A stretch of DNA of 32,473 bases from SKLM01 sp964450435 (GTDB taxonomy: Bacteria > Chloroflexota > Anaerolineae > B4-G1). The notes under the pieces are model-generated. The model was given only the letters and a program-made list of their open reading frames with translations, did no database searches and was not told the DNA's origin. A program made the translations under genes and the position numbers. Shown here one piece after another: positions 9,712-17,772 of the stretch. How positions within the stretch are numbered: position 1 is the stretch's first letter; each line of letters starts with the position of its first letter. Location of the stretch: positions 1-32,473 of the forward strand of contig CAYVCX010000030.1 in the NCBI GenBank assembly GCA_964450435.1. The letters are read 5' to 3'.

Positions 9712-12700
9712 GTGACTGGACTGCTTGACCGGTGGCTGGATCGGCCAGTGGGTTGCTGGGTGGCGCTGAACTGGGAGAGGTTGCTCTATGCTGGGCTGAT
9801 CGCCGTGGCTCTGGTGACGCGGTTGTGGGGATTGGGGATCCGGGTCCAGAGTCACGACGAAAGCCTGCATACGAAGTATTCCTGGAATCTGTACGTGGGT
9901 CAGGGGTTTCAGCACACGCCGCTGATGCACGGCCCGTTCCTGTTCCACGCGACTGCGCTGTCGTACTTCTTGTTTGGGGACACCGATTTCACCGCACGCC
10001 TGGTGGTCGCGATGATGGGTGTCGCGATTGTGGCCTTTCCTTATCTGCTACGGGGCTGGCTGGGGCGGATGGGTGCGCTGGTCACGGCGGTCCTCTTGCT
10101 GATCTCTCCGTCCATTGCCTACTACTCACGTTACATTCGGCACGACATCCCGGTGATTGTGTGGGCCCTAATCGTCGTCTTTGCGGTGTTTTCCTATCTG
10201 CGGGATGGAGGTGAGCGTTGGCTTTTCCTGATGGCGGGCGGCGTCTCGCTGGCGTTCGCCACCAAGGAGGTGGCGTTCATCTATCACGCTATCGTCGGTT
10301 TTTTCCTGGTCGGCGTGTTCGTGCGTGAGACCCTGGTGCAGGAATGGGACGAACGTGAGAATCTGAGGTCGGTGCTGTACGTGGTGCTGATGGGCATTGC
10401 TGTGGGACTGGCGGGTCTTGGTCTCGGTATGCTCTCTCAGGGCGCAGCCGGCGGCGAGGCTCAGCGTGCGCTGCCGTGGTGGGGCACGGCTGGGGTCGGG
10501 CTCGTTGCTTTGGCTGTGCTCACGGGTGTAATCGTGCTGCTGATCGGGGCCTGGCGCCATTTGAAGGGCTTACGGTCCTTGGATCTAATCGTTGTGCTGG
10601 GGACCCTGTGTCTCCCGTTTCTCTCGCCTATTCTGATCCAGCTCGCAGGCCTCGACCCTATGGACTACTCGACGCCGACCATCTACTACTCAGGGGCAAT
10701 CCTGGGGGCGGTCATCGCATTGTCAGCGCTCATCGGAGGCGTGTGGGACTGGCGGCGGTGGAGCATCGCGGCAGCGATCCATTATGGCATCTGCATCGTG
10801 CTGTTCACGACGGTGTTCACGAACGGGAGCGGAATCGCCAGCGGGCTGATTGGATCAATGGGATACTGGCTGGCTCAGCACGGCGTGGAGAGAGGCGGGC
10901 AGCCCTGGTACTACTACGGTATCGTCGTCCCGCTGTACGAGTACCTGCCATTGCTGTTGAGCATCGTGACGGCGGCTTACGTGGCGGTGCGGTCCGTAAT
11001 GCGAGGGACGGGAAACTTGAGCGCAACGAGTTTTGCTCTGAATCTCGACTCCCAGAGGCTCTTCATCCCATTTCTGCTGTGGTGGACGGGAGCGGCCTGG
11101 GTTGGTTATTCGTGGGCGGGGGAGAAGATGCCGTGGTTGACGGTGCATCTGGCGCTGCCCATGGTGTTGCTGGGAGGGTGGGGAGTCGGACGGTTTATTG
11201 GGGGCATCGACTGGAGACGCGTGGCCCGCGAGCGGCTATGGATTGCCATCATCCTGGCGCCGCCGTTTGTGATGGCAGTGGGGGCGCTTGTGTTCGCCAG
11301 TTCGGTGGGGCCGTTCCAGGGATCGAGCTTAACAGAGCTGATGATCACCGGGCAGTTCCTGGGCAGCCTGATCGCCACCGTAGCCCTGGGGGCCGGTCTT
11401 GTCTACATCATCGGGAGTAGTGATGTGGGTCTTTCACTGCGGGTTCTGCTGCTTGCCGGGTTGCTCGCACCCACGATGCTGACCCTGCGCCACGCATGGC
11501 GTTTCTGCTACGTGAACTACGGCTATCCGACTGAGCATCTGGTCTACGCTCATTCGGCTCCAGCAGTTAAGGAGACGATGGGTCAGATCGAGGAGCTGTC
11601 GCGGCGACTGGTCGGCGGTTCCCGGCTCATCGAAGTGGCTTACGGAGCTGACGGTTCGTGGCCGTTCCACTGGTACCTGCGCAACTACCCGAACGCCACC
11701 TTCTATGGGGAGAGCCCCACTAGGGAGCAGATGGATGTGCCTGTCGTCATTGCGGGCCGAGGGCAATGGGACGCGGTGTCGCCTTACACAGCGAATGAGT
11801 ACACAGTGAACACCTATACTTACCTGTGGTGGCCCATCGAGGACTACAAGGGGCTAACCTGGCAGCGCGTCAAGCGTGCGCTGACGAATGCGGATATGCG
11901 CGCGGCACTGTGGAGAATCTGGTACGATAGAGACTACAGCCTCTATGACTCGGTGACGGAGAGTACTCACAGGTTAGATGAATGGCCGCTGCGGAGCGAC
12001 TATCGTCTGTACGTCCGGCGTGATGTGATCGCCCAGATGTGGGAGGAAGGGGCGCTGGAGCCCGATGGACTCGACTACGCCGCACCCTACTCGGAAAACC
12101 ACGTGGAGCTTGGTGCCCGCAGGGTGATCGGCGAGCAAGGGTCCGGGCCAGCCCAGTTTGAGAGCCCACGGGGCGTTGCCATTGACCCGGATGGTTCAGT
12201 TCTGGTGGTCGACGGCGGAAATCACCGCGTGCAGAGGTTCACGGCTGATGGGGAATTCCTGGGGGTCATAGACGGGCGTTCGCTGGCTGCCGATGAGCCA
12301 GGGCAGGCTCGGGGCTTCAATGAGCCGTGGGACGTAGCGGCGGCTCCGGATGGCAGCATTTACGTGGCGGACACGTGGAATCACCGCATCCAGAGGCTCG
12401 ACGCGGAGGGCAGGCCCGTGACCGCCTGGGGCGACTTCGGCGAGTTCAGCGTCGGCGATGGGGTGGCCGGGCGGGGTATGTTCTACGGCCCGCGAGGGGT
12501 GGCCGTTGGGCCGGAGATCGGTAGGGACCAGATGGAGGGCCCCCTGGTCTACGTAACAGACACGGGGAACAAGCGCATCCAGGTCTTTGGGATGGATGGA
12601 GAGTTTGCCTTTCAGTGGGGCGGCGGTGGCGCAGGTGAGGGGCAACTGGACGAACCAGTGGGAATCGCCCTGGGCCCGGCAGGCGAGGTGTACGTCGCAG

Positions 12701-13071
12701 ATACGTGGAACCGCCGGGTCCAGGTCTTCGACAAACAGGGAGTGTTCCTGCGGGAGTGGGCCATTAAAGGGTGGGATTCGGGCACTCCCGAGGAGAAGCC
12801 GTACCTGGCAGTCGATGGTGAGGGCCACGTTTACGTCACCGACCCCGGCTACTACCGTGTGCTGGTCTTCAACAGCCAAGGGGATTACCTGCTTTCGTTC
12901 GGGGAGTACGGCAGTGACGACCGATCGTTTGGGTTGCCCCAGGGAATCGCGGTGGCGGAAGACGGGACTGTATACGTAAGTGACGCTCACGAGCACCGCG
13001 TGCTGATCTTCGATGCGATCGACTTCGAGGAGTTCTTTGCAGTGAATGGGGAAACTGATGGAAACCAATAG
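9712..13071 (+). CDS. TIGR03663 (Agl23-like) membrane protein with C-terminal NHL propeller
   Basis: The 1119-residue product starts with GTG, preceded by a purine-rich stretch (GGAGG at 9695-9699 and AAAAGG at 9703-9708). Residues 1 to about 600 are polytopic, with the family motif HDES (48-51), HGPFLFH, an SPSIAYYSRYIRHD loop and CTKEVAF-like FATKEVAFIYH. This matches TIGR03663, a GT39-related family that occurs with TIGR03662. Residues of about 620-790 are a soluble linker. Residues of about 806-1112 contain six NHL-type repeats (for example PRGVAIDPDGSVLVVD and NHRVQRF), enough for one six-bladed beta-propeller, probably outside the membrane. NHL propellers bind proteins, glycans or nucleic acids, or act as lyase scaffolds. 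Its 3' end overlaps the start of the next gene. The fusion is unusual for this family as far as I know. Confidence 0.86.
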   Translation: MTGLLDRWLDRPVGCWVALNWERLLYAGLIAVALVTRLWGLGIRVQSHDESLHTKYSWNLYVGQGFQHTPLMHGPFLFHATALSYFLFGDTDFTARLVVAMMGVAIVAFPYLLRGWLGRMGALVTAVLLLISPSIAYYSRYIRHDIPVIVWALIVVFAVFSYLRDGGERWLFLMAGGVSLAFATKEVAFIYHAIVGFFLVGVFVRETLVQEWDERENLRSVLYVVLMGIAVGLAGLGLGMLSQGAAGGEAQRALPWWGTAGVGLVALAVLTGVIVLLIGAWRHLKGLRSLDLIVVLGTLCLPFLSPILIQLAGLDPMDYSTPTIYYSGAILGAVIALSALIGGVWDWRRWSIAAAIHYGICIVLFTTVFTNGSGIASGLIGSMGYWLAQHGVERGGQPWYYYGIVVPLYEYLPLLLSIVTAAYVAVRSVMRGTGNLSATSFALNLDSQRLFIPFLLWWTGAAWVGYSWAGEKMPWLTVHLALPMVLLGGWGVGRFIGGIDWRRVARERLWIAIILAPPFVMAVGALVFASSVGPFQGSSLTELMITGQFLGSLIATVALGAGLVYIIGSSDVGLSLRVLLLAGLLAPTMLTLRHAWRFCYVNYGYPTEHLVYAHSAPAVKETMGQIEELSRRLVGGSRLIEVAYGADGSWPFHWYLRNYPNATFYGESPTREQMDVPVVIAGRGQWDAVSPYTANEYTVNTYTYLWWPIEDYKGLTWQRVKRALTNADMRAALWRIWYDRDYSLYDSVTESTHRLDEWPLRSDYRLYVRRDVIAQMWEEGALEPDGLDYAAPYSENHVELGARRVIGEQGSGPAQFESPRGVAIDPDGSVLVVDGGNHRVQRFTADGEFLGVIDGRSLAADEPGQARGFNEPWDVAAAPDGSIYVADTWNHRIQRLDAEGRPVTAWGDFGEFSVGDGVAGRGMFYGPRGVAVGPEIGRDQMEGPLVYVTDTGNKRIQVFGMDGEFAFQWGGGGAGEGQLDEPVGIALGPAGEVYVADTWNRRVQVFDKQGVFLREWAIKGWDSGTPEEKPYLAVDGEGHVYVTDPGYYRVLVFNSQGDYLLSFGEYGSDDRSFGLPQGIAVAEDGTVYVSDAHEHRVLIFDAIDFEEFFAVNGETDGNQ

Positions 13072-14173
13072 AGGACGCCACCTTGCTCTCCTGGATGGAT
13101 CCCGCCTGATAGCCGAGAGCTGCGCGCGAGCGGGCGCCGATGCCTACATCGGCTATCCCATCACGCCCGCGAGTCTCATCTACAGCTACGCCAGCCGGCG
13201 CTTTCCGGTGGTTCTTCCCGCCCCGGACGAGATCACGGCACTGCAGTGGATGGCCGGGCTGTCGGCGGCCGGCAGGCTGCCGGTGACGGCGACCTCGTTC
13301 CCCGGCCTGGCCCTGATGGTAGAGTCAATCAATATGGCCTATATGATGGAACTGCCGATGTTGGTCGTGTTGGTACAGCGTCTGGGGCCCTCGACGGGAA
13401 CCGCTACCGCCGGTGCTCAGGATGACGTGCGGTTCGTGCACGGAATCATCTCCGGCGGTCATCCGGTGCCGACCTTCTGCGTGGCGGACATAGAGGATTG
13501 CTGGGCGTTGCCGCCGGTGGCATTGCAGACGGCGGTGGATCTGCGCAGCCCGGTCGTCTTGCTGACCTCGAAGGAGACGGTGACGACGGAGCGGAGCTTC
13601 GATGTGAGGAGCCTGGACGACATCGAGCCCGTCAAACGGCGGTTTTACGACGGCCAGGCGCCGTACCGACCGTATGAGGCGCCGGATTCTGGGGTGCCCC
13701 CGTTTCTTGCCATCGGGAATGACCATCACCGAGTGCGCGTGACGGCCTCGACTCACGATGAAGAGGGTATCCTCCGGCATTCAACGGAGAAAGCGCTGCG
13801 GAACACGCGGCGTCTGGAGGCAAAGGTGAGGGCGCACGTGCCAGCACTGTATACCCTGGAGGAGAGGAAAGAGGCTGAGATCCTAATCGTGACGTACGGT
13901 ATCACGTCGGGCGCCGCTCGAGAAGCGGTCCAGGCGCTGGCCCAGAGAGGATTGGCAGCGTCCTTGTTGGTGGCTCGCACGCTGGTACCGGTCCCTGAGG
14001 TCTACTACGATGTCCTGGACAGGTATCCCCAGGTGATTTTCGCAGAGGAGAATCTGCAAGGGCAGTTTGCCTCGATACTGTTCGGAGACCGGCACCCAAA
14101 GAGAGTGCGAGTCATCGGAGACATCGGCCACATGGTCGAGCCGGGGCACATCGTGCAGGAGGTATGCGGATGA
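13058..14173 (+). CDS. 2-oxoacid:acceptor (ferredoxin) oxidoreductase, alpha subunit
   Basis: Members oxidatively decarboxylate a 2-oxoacid to acyl-CoA and reduce ferredoxin, using TPP held between the alpha and beta subunits. The pyrimidine-binding domain begins with GYPITPAS (residues 32-39), followed by the conserved DEITALQWMAGLSAAGRL region and ATSFPGLALM. The C-terminal transketolase-like domain (about 265-371) is present, ending in DIGHMVEPGHIVQEV. ATG 13058 is chosen because GGGGA at 13048-13052 sits 5 nt upstream; ATG 13046 is an alternative. The start lies inside the 3' end of the NHL gene and the stop overlaps the beta start (ATGA). At 371 residues it lacks the N-terminal gamma domain that many KorA proteins carry. 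The substrate (2-oxoglutarate, branched-chain or another 2-oxoacid) cannot be decided. Confidence 0.9.
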   Translation: METNRGRHLALLDGSRLIAESCARAGADAYIGYPITPASLIYSYASRRFPVVLPAPDEITALQWMAGLSAAGRLPVTATSFPGLALMVESINMAYMMELPMLVVLVQRLGPSTGTATAGAQDDVRFVHGIISGGHPVPTFCVADIEDCWALPPVALQTAVDLRSPVVLLTSKETVTTERSFDVRSLDDIEPVKRRFYDGQAPYRPYEAPDSGVPPFLAIGNDHHRVRVTASTHDEEGILRHSTEKALRNTRRLEAKVRAHVPALYTLEERKEAEILIVTYGITSGAAREAVQALAQRGLAASLLVARTLVPVPEVYYDVLDRYPQVIFAEENLQGQFASILFGDRHPKRVRVIGDIGHMVEPGHIVQEVCG

Positions 14174-15438
14174 GCGAGCTCGTGTCCACGACGGACTTCC
14201 CCTACTGCAAGGGGTGCGGGCATCACCTGGTCGCCCGGAATACGGTGCGCGCGTTGGAAGCGCTGGGCTGTGAGCCGTGCGACGTGGTGCTGGTTACGGA
14301 CATCGGCTGCCACGGTATCATCGATCGGGCATTCGCCACGCACACGGCGCACGGGCTCCACGGACGGTCTGTGGCGCTGGGGAGTGGGATCGCGATGGGA
14401 CTAGGACCGGGTAAGCAGGTAATCGTGTTCATCGGGGATGGTGGGGCGACGATTGGGCTACAGCACCTCCTGGAAGCGGCGCGACTTAACGTGGACCTGA
14501 CTGTGGTGGTGCACAACAACATGCTATACGGGATGACGGGGGGGCAGCCGAGCGGGCTCACACCGTGTGGCTTCAGAACGGTGATCACCAAGGAAGGAAG
14601 CCCCTATCCTCATCACGACCTGTGCCAACTCGTCTTCGATGCTGGGGCTCCGTACGCACGTCGTTTGCTGGGACGGGGCAACTTCTCCGACGATCTGCGA
14701 GAAGCATTCGAGATCAAGGGCTTTGCCCTGATCGAGGTACTGGAGCTGTGTCCCAGTTACGGGCTCAAGATGAACCCAGAGATTCGGCTTCGCGACCTGG
14801 CGGAGGAAGCGGGCTACGAAGCGGGTGTGTGGAGGGGAGAGGAGCGGCCCCCGTTGCGATTGAGGGTGGAGGAGTTGTGTCCCTCGCTTCTGAGGGATGG
14901 GGCGATACGGAAGACAAAGATAGACTTCAACTCCGAGCTAGAGGGACGTCTGGAGTTGGTGCTGGGAGGTTCTGCGGGCGAGGGGGCGCAGCGAGCGGCA
15001 GAACTGTTTGCTCAGGCGGCCATGGCGTCGGGGCTGCATACGACGAAGAAGGGCAGCTATCCAGTCACGGTAGGAGTGGGTTTCTCCACCGCTGAGGTGA
15101 TCATATCTCGCGAGCCGATCTTGTACCATGGAATCTCCCGCTGTGACGCGGCAATCATCACATCGGAGGAGGGGCTGGCCCACAACCGGGAGCGTATCCG
15201 TGCGATGAACGGCGGAACTGTCTGGCTTGATGCGAGCCTGGAGGTGCCCGAGACGGGGGCGGAAGTGGAGGTCCGCGACTTCCGGGGAAGGGCCGGTGCT
15301 CGAAATGCTGCGCTCTACAGTGTGCTGACCTTCGTGAGCGCAAGCGGAGTGATTCGGATGGAGGCAATGCTGACAGCCGTCAGGCACAGTTCCATCAGAG
15401 AGTACATACCGGACCGAATACTGGAGTCCTTCGGTTAG
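14170..15438 (+). CDS. 2-oxoacid:acceptor oxidoreductase, beta subunit fused to gamma-like domain
   Basis: The start is ATG 14170, which overlaps the alpha stop as ATGA and lies 7 nt after AGGAGG (14157-14162); ATG 14164 is too close to that site. Residues 1 to about 245 are the TPP-binding beta subunit: CKGCGH (13-18, the cluster/TPP region), the TPP motif from GDGG (89-92) to NN (116-117), and YGMTGGQ (120-126). Residues of about 258-422 look like the catalytic gamma domain (LELVLGGSAGEGAQRAA, later DAAIITSEEG). Its glycine loop reads GGSAGEG rather than the usual G-G-Q-G. In most enzymes gamma is a separate gene or is fused to alpha, so the beta-gamma order is uncommon. No ferredoxin-like delta subunit is encoded next door. 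Electron transfer to ferredoxin is assumed from the family. Confidence 0.88.
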   Translation: MSELVSTTDFPYCKGCGHHLVARNTVRALEALGCEPCDVVLVTDIGCHGIIDRAFATHTAHGLHGRSVALGSGIAMGLGPGKQVIVFIGDGGATIGLQHLLEAARLNVDLTVVVHNNMLYGMTGGQPSGLTPCGFRTVITKEGSPYPHHDLCQLVFDAGAPYARRLLGRGNFSDDLREAFEIKGFALIEVLELCPSYGLKMNPEIRLRDLAEEAGYEAGVWRGEERPPLRLRVEELCPSLLRDGAIRKTKIDFNSELEGRLELVLGGSAGEGAQRAAELFAQAAMASGLHTTKKGSYPVTVGVGFSTAEVIISREPILYHGISRCDAAIITSEEGLAHNRERIRAMNGGTVWLDASLEVPETGAEVEVRDFRGRAGARNAALYSVLTFVSASGVIRMEAMLTAVRHSSIREYIPDRILESFG

Positions 15439-15600
15439 CCTCCACGCCCAGCCTCCGCACCCGGACTCCCGCCCCCAGCCTTCAGTTCCTGAGTTCCCGG
15501 CCGGCGTGGGTGCGCTGCGTAGTGCGCCAGGCAGAGGGAGCTAAGGATCCTTGCTGCCCAGCGAGACCAGCCCGGTTCGGGGATGCCTCCCGGAAGGGCC

Positions 15601-15625
15601 CACTCATCCGCGTGAGTGACGCGGA
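15601..15625. repeat. Two interleaved dyads upstream of recombinase promoter
   Basis: CACTCA pairs with TGAGTG (15601-15606 and 15613-15618), and TCCGCG pairs with CGCGGA (15607-15612 and 15620-15625). The arms are interleaved in the order A-B-A'-B'. The block ends 10 bp before the -35 hexamer. As DNA it could be an operator; as RNA the arms could only form alternative hairpins or a pseudoknot. Function is not known. Confidence 0.5.
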
Positions 15626-15634
15626 CCCACAGAG

Positions 15635-15646
15635 GTTGACTTGCCC
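15635..15646 (+). repeat. Left copy of 12-bp inverted repeat flanking the tyrosine recombinase gene
   Basis: GTTGACTTGCCC here is the exact reverse complement of the sequence at 16811-16822. The two copies lie on either side of the recombinase gene, about 1.16 kb apart. This copy overlaps the -35 hexamer of the recombinase promoter. It may be a recombinase binding site, an element end, or chance. Confidence 0.5.
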
Positions 15647-15664
15647 GAGCACTTCCGGTACACT
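15636..15664 (+). promoter_or_regulatory. Sigma70-type promoter for tyrosine recombinase
   Basis: A -35 TTGACT (15636-15641) and a -10 TACACT (15659-15664) are separated by exactly 17 bp. Predicted transcription starts near 15671, leaving an untranslated leader of about 67 nt before ATG 15738. The promoter indicates that the recombinase is transcribed independently of the oxidoreductase genes upstream. The rest of the 299-bp gap (15439-15737) holds no recognisable gene. Confidence 0.65.
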
Positions 15665-15737
15665 TGGCGTGAGTGGGAAGGCGGTGAGAAGACGTGTCTC
15701 GCCAAGGGTTCCGGGGATCAGGCGAACGATAGACACG

Positions 15738-16793
15738 ATGAGGATCGACGACGCAGTTGAACGGTATCTTGACTACATGCGAGCGTCTCGGTCAATGGCA
15801 ACGGCCGATACCTACGCGACCGGGCTCAACCATCTTTGCGCTTACCTGGACGAGCGGGGGTTGCCGCCGAACGAGACCGAGGTGGAAGCGCTGGGGCCGG
15901 CCATGGTCACCGATTTCGTCACCTGGCTCTACGACTACCTGGTCGAGGAAGTAGCGGACGGGGACGAGCGGCGCGTCTCCGAGGCGACGAAGGCCACCTA
16001 TTTCGCGTCGGTGTCGGGATTCCTCGATTATTTGGTGGTGGAGACGGAGCAACTGAATCTGGACGGAACGGCATACGATGCAGTAAGGCGGATGCTGGCC
16101 CGAGCGAGCCGCCGAAAGAACAGGGAGAAACTGCCTCCTGACAAGCTGCCGTCACAGGAGGTTGTGAGGATGCTGCTGGAGGAAGCGCGCCGGCCGCTCG
16201 ATCTGCCCGAGGATGTGGCGGAAGGAACGAGACGCCGGAAGAAGCTGATCCGCCTGCGCGACATCGCTATTGTCGAGGCCCTGCTGAGCTCGGGGATGCG
16301 AGTGGGGGAGCTGGTGCGTCTGGAGCGCGGTCACCTCCTCTACGAGGAACGAGGGGCGATGGTCAAGTACGGCAAGGGGGGAAAGGATCGCGAGGTCCTG
16401 TTCTCCGATCGTGCCTGGACGGCTATCCAGGCATACTTGCGGGCACGCCACGACGGTAGTCAGGAGCGGCCTCTCTCCAGCCTGCCGGTCTTCTCACGGC
16501 ACGACCGCAGAGCCGGGGGCAAGAGCTTGCCGCTCTCAACACGGAGCGTGCAGAACACGTTTGTTGAACTTGCTTCACGGGCCGGGATTCTGGAGCGCTT
16601 TCACCTGACGCCCCACACGCTGCGTCACTACTTCGCCACCGAGTTTCTGAGCGAGACCGGTGATTTGGCGCTGACTCAGTACGCGCTGGGACACGCCTCG
16701 CCGGCTACCACGCGGATCTACGCGAAGACGAAGCGGGAGGATTACCGCCGGGCTCACGAACGGGTCTTTGGATCCGAGGGCCGTGACCGCTGA
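15738..16793 (+). CDS. Tyrosine recombinase, XerC/XerD-like
   Basis: This is a 351-residue site-specific recombinase. The SAM-like core-binding domain spans about 1-110 (DAVERYLDYMRASRSMATADTY). The catalytic domain spans about 135-345. All expected catalytic residues are present: R188 (SGMRVGEL), K213 (GKGGKDR), H293 and R296 (HTLRH), H319 (LGHAS) and nucleophile Y328 (TTRIYAK). XerC/D is usually about 300 residues. The extra length is an acidic insert around 70-80 and a basic linker at 115-170. The frame stays open upstream to 15510, but that part includes the promoter, so ATG 15738 is chosen even though its ribosome site is weak. A perfect 12-bp inverted repeat flanks the gene. It could be a chromosome-dimer resolvase or the integrase of a small element; no dif-like site was seen. 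Confidence 0.88.
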   Translation: MRIDDAVERYLDYMRASRSMATADTYATGLNHLCAYLDERGLPPNETEVEALGPAMVTDFVTWLYDYLVEEVADGDERRVSEATKATYFASVSGFLDYLVVETEQLNLDGTAYDAVRRMLARASRRKNREKLPPDKLPSQEVVRMLLEEARRPLDLPEDVAEGTRRRKKLIRLRDIAIVEALLSSGMRVGELVRLERGHLLYEERGAMVKYGKGGKDREVLFSDRAWTAIQAYLRARHDGSQERPLSSLPVFSRHDRRAGGKSLPLSTRSVQNTFVELASRAGILERFHLTPHTLRHYFATEFLSETGDLALTQYALGHASPATTRIYAKTKREDYRRAHERVFGSEGRDR

Positions 16794-16810
16794 CGAGGCT
16801 GGAGTAGTCT

Positions 16811-16822
16811 GGGCAAGTCAAC
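16811..16822 (-). repeat. Right copy of 12-bp inverted repeat flanking the tyrosine recombinase gene
   Basis: GGGCAAGTCAAC is the exact reverse complement of the left copy at 15635-15646. It lies 17 bp after the recombinase stop codon, in the short gap before the UbiA-family gene. No -10-like hexamer is correctly spaced on the minus strand here, so this copy is not itself a promoter. Confidence 0.5.
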
Positions 16823-16871
16823 TGTCCCCATGCCCGGTGCGGTTACGATTGGAGCTGGAGTAGGAGGTTCG

Positions 16872-17744
16872 GTGCTCATCGCCCTGGTTAAGACCATGCG
16901 TCCGAAGCAGTGGTTCAAGAACGTGTTTGTGTTCGCGCCGCTGATCTTCGATGAAAAGCTGTTCAATCCACTGTACCTGGCTCGGGCGACTGCCGGTTTT
17001 GTGCTGCTGTGCCTGACGTCGGGAACTGTGTACATCATCAACGATCTGGCCGACATTGAGAACGACCGGAATCATCCGAAGAAACGTCACCGACCGCTGG
17101 CGTCAGGAGCGCTGGACGTTCGGACTGCGACGATCGTGGCCGTTGTGGTCCCATTGGTCACATTGCCACTGGGGGTGCTGCTGGACCCGGCAGTGGGGGC
17201 GATACTGATCGGTTATCTTCTCCTGCAGATTGGCTATTCGTTCGTACTCAAAGATGTTGTGATCGTGGATGTGATGGTCGTGGCCAGCGGGTTCTTGTTG
17301 CGGGTCGCGGCAGGCGTACCGCTGGTGGAGGCGGAGCGCTTCTCGCCGTGGCTGTACATCTGCATGACGCTGCTGGCGCTCTTGATTGGCTTCGGGAAAC
17401 GGCGCCACGAATTGGTCCTGCTCAAGGAGCAAGCTGGCGGGCATCGTCAGAGTTTGCAGGACTACAACCTGGAGCTGCTGGATCACGTCATCAGCATTGT
17501 GACAGCGTCGACGCTGCTGGCGTATGCCCTGTACACATTCTCGGCTCCTAACCTGCCGCCCAACCAGACGATGATGCTGACCATTCCGTTTGTTCTGTAC
17601 GGCATCTTCCGTTACCTGTACTTGATCCACGTGAGGGGTATGGGAGGCGCTCCTGAGGAGATAGTGCTGTGCGACCGACCGCTGCAGGCTGCGATTGGGC
17701 TGTGGGGGTTGAGCGTGGTGGTCGTGATGTACGTCCTGGGCTAG
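16872..17744 (+). CDS. UbiA-family prenyltransferase, decaprenyl-phosphate phosphoribosyltransferase-like
   Basis: This is an integral membrane protein of 290 residues. GTG 16872 is preferred because AGGAGG (16862-16867) lies 4 nt upstream; ATG 16830 would add 14 residues. The N-terminus LVKTMRPKQWFKN is typical of the DPPR-synthase branch of UbiA. The first Asp-rich motif is NDLADIEND (57-65) and is followed by KKRHRPLASG. The YSFVLKDVVIVDVMVVASGF segment corresponds to the second motif. Relatives transfer 5-phosphoribose from PRPP to a polyprenyl phosphate, the first step to lipid-linked arabinose or ribose sugars. That would fit the lipid-carrier-dependent GT39-like proteins in the first 13 kb, though that link is inference. 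Other UbiA substrates (quinone or heme precursors) are less likely given the N-terminal signature. Confidence 0.87.
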   Translation: MLIALVKTMRPKQWFKNVFVFAPLIFDEKLFNPLYLARATAGFVLLCLTSGTVYIINDLADIENDRNHPKKRHRPLASGALDVRTATIVAVVVPLVTLPLGVLLDPAVGAILIGYLLLQIGYSFVLKDVVIVDVMVVASGFLLRVAAGVPLVEAERFSPWLYICMTLLALLIGFGKRRHELVLLKEQAGGHRQSLQDYNLELLDHVISIVTASTLLAYALYTFSAPNLPPNQTMMLTIPFVLYGIFRYLYLIHVRGMGGAPEEIVLCDRPLQAAIGLWGLSVVVVMYVLG

Positions 17745-17772
17745 GTCTTGCGATGAAGGAGGGTTGGATCCA

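Noticed and set aside
12196..13068. 290-codon minus-strand frame opposite the NHL repeats
   Set aside because: Its apparent repetitiveness mirrors the NHL repeats on the coding strand; it has no independent signal.
15510..15737. Extension of the tyrosine recombinase frame to 15510
   Set aside because: It contains the promoter and dyads, and its translation is Arg/Pro-rich and unlike any recombinase N-terminus. The core-binding domain begins at 15738.
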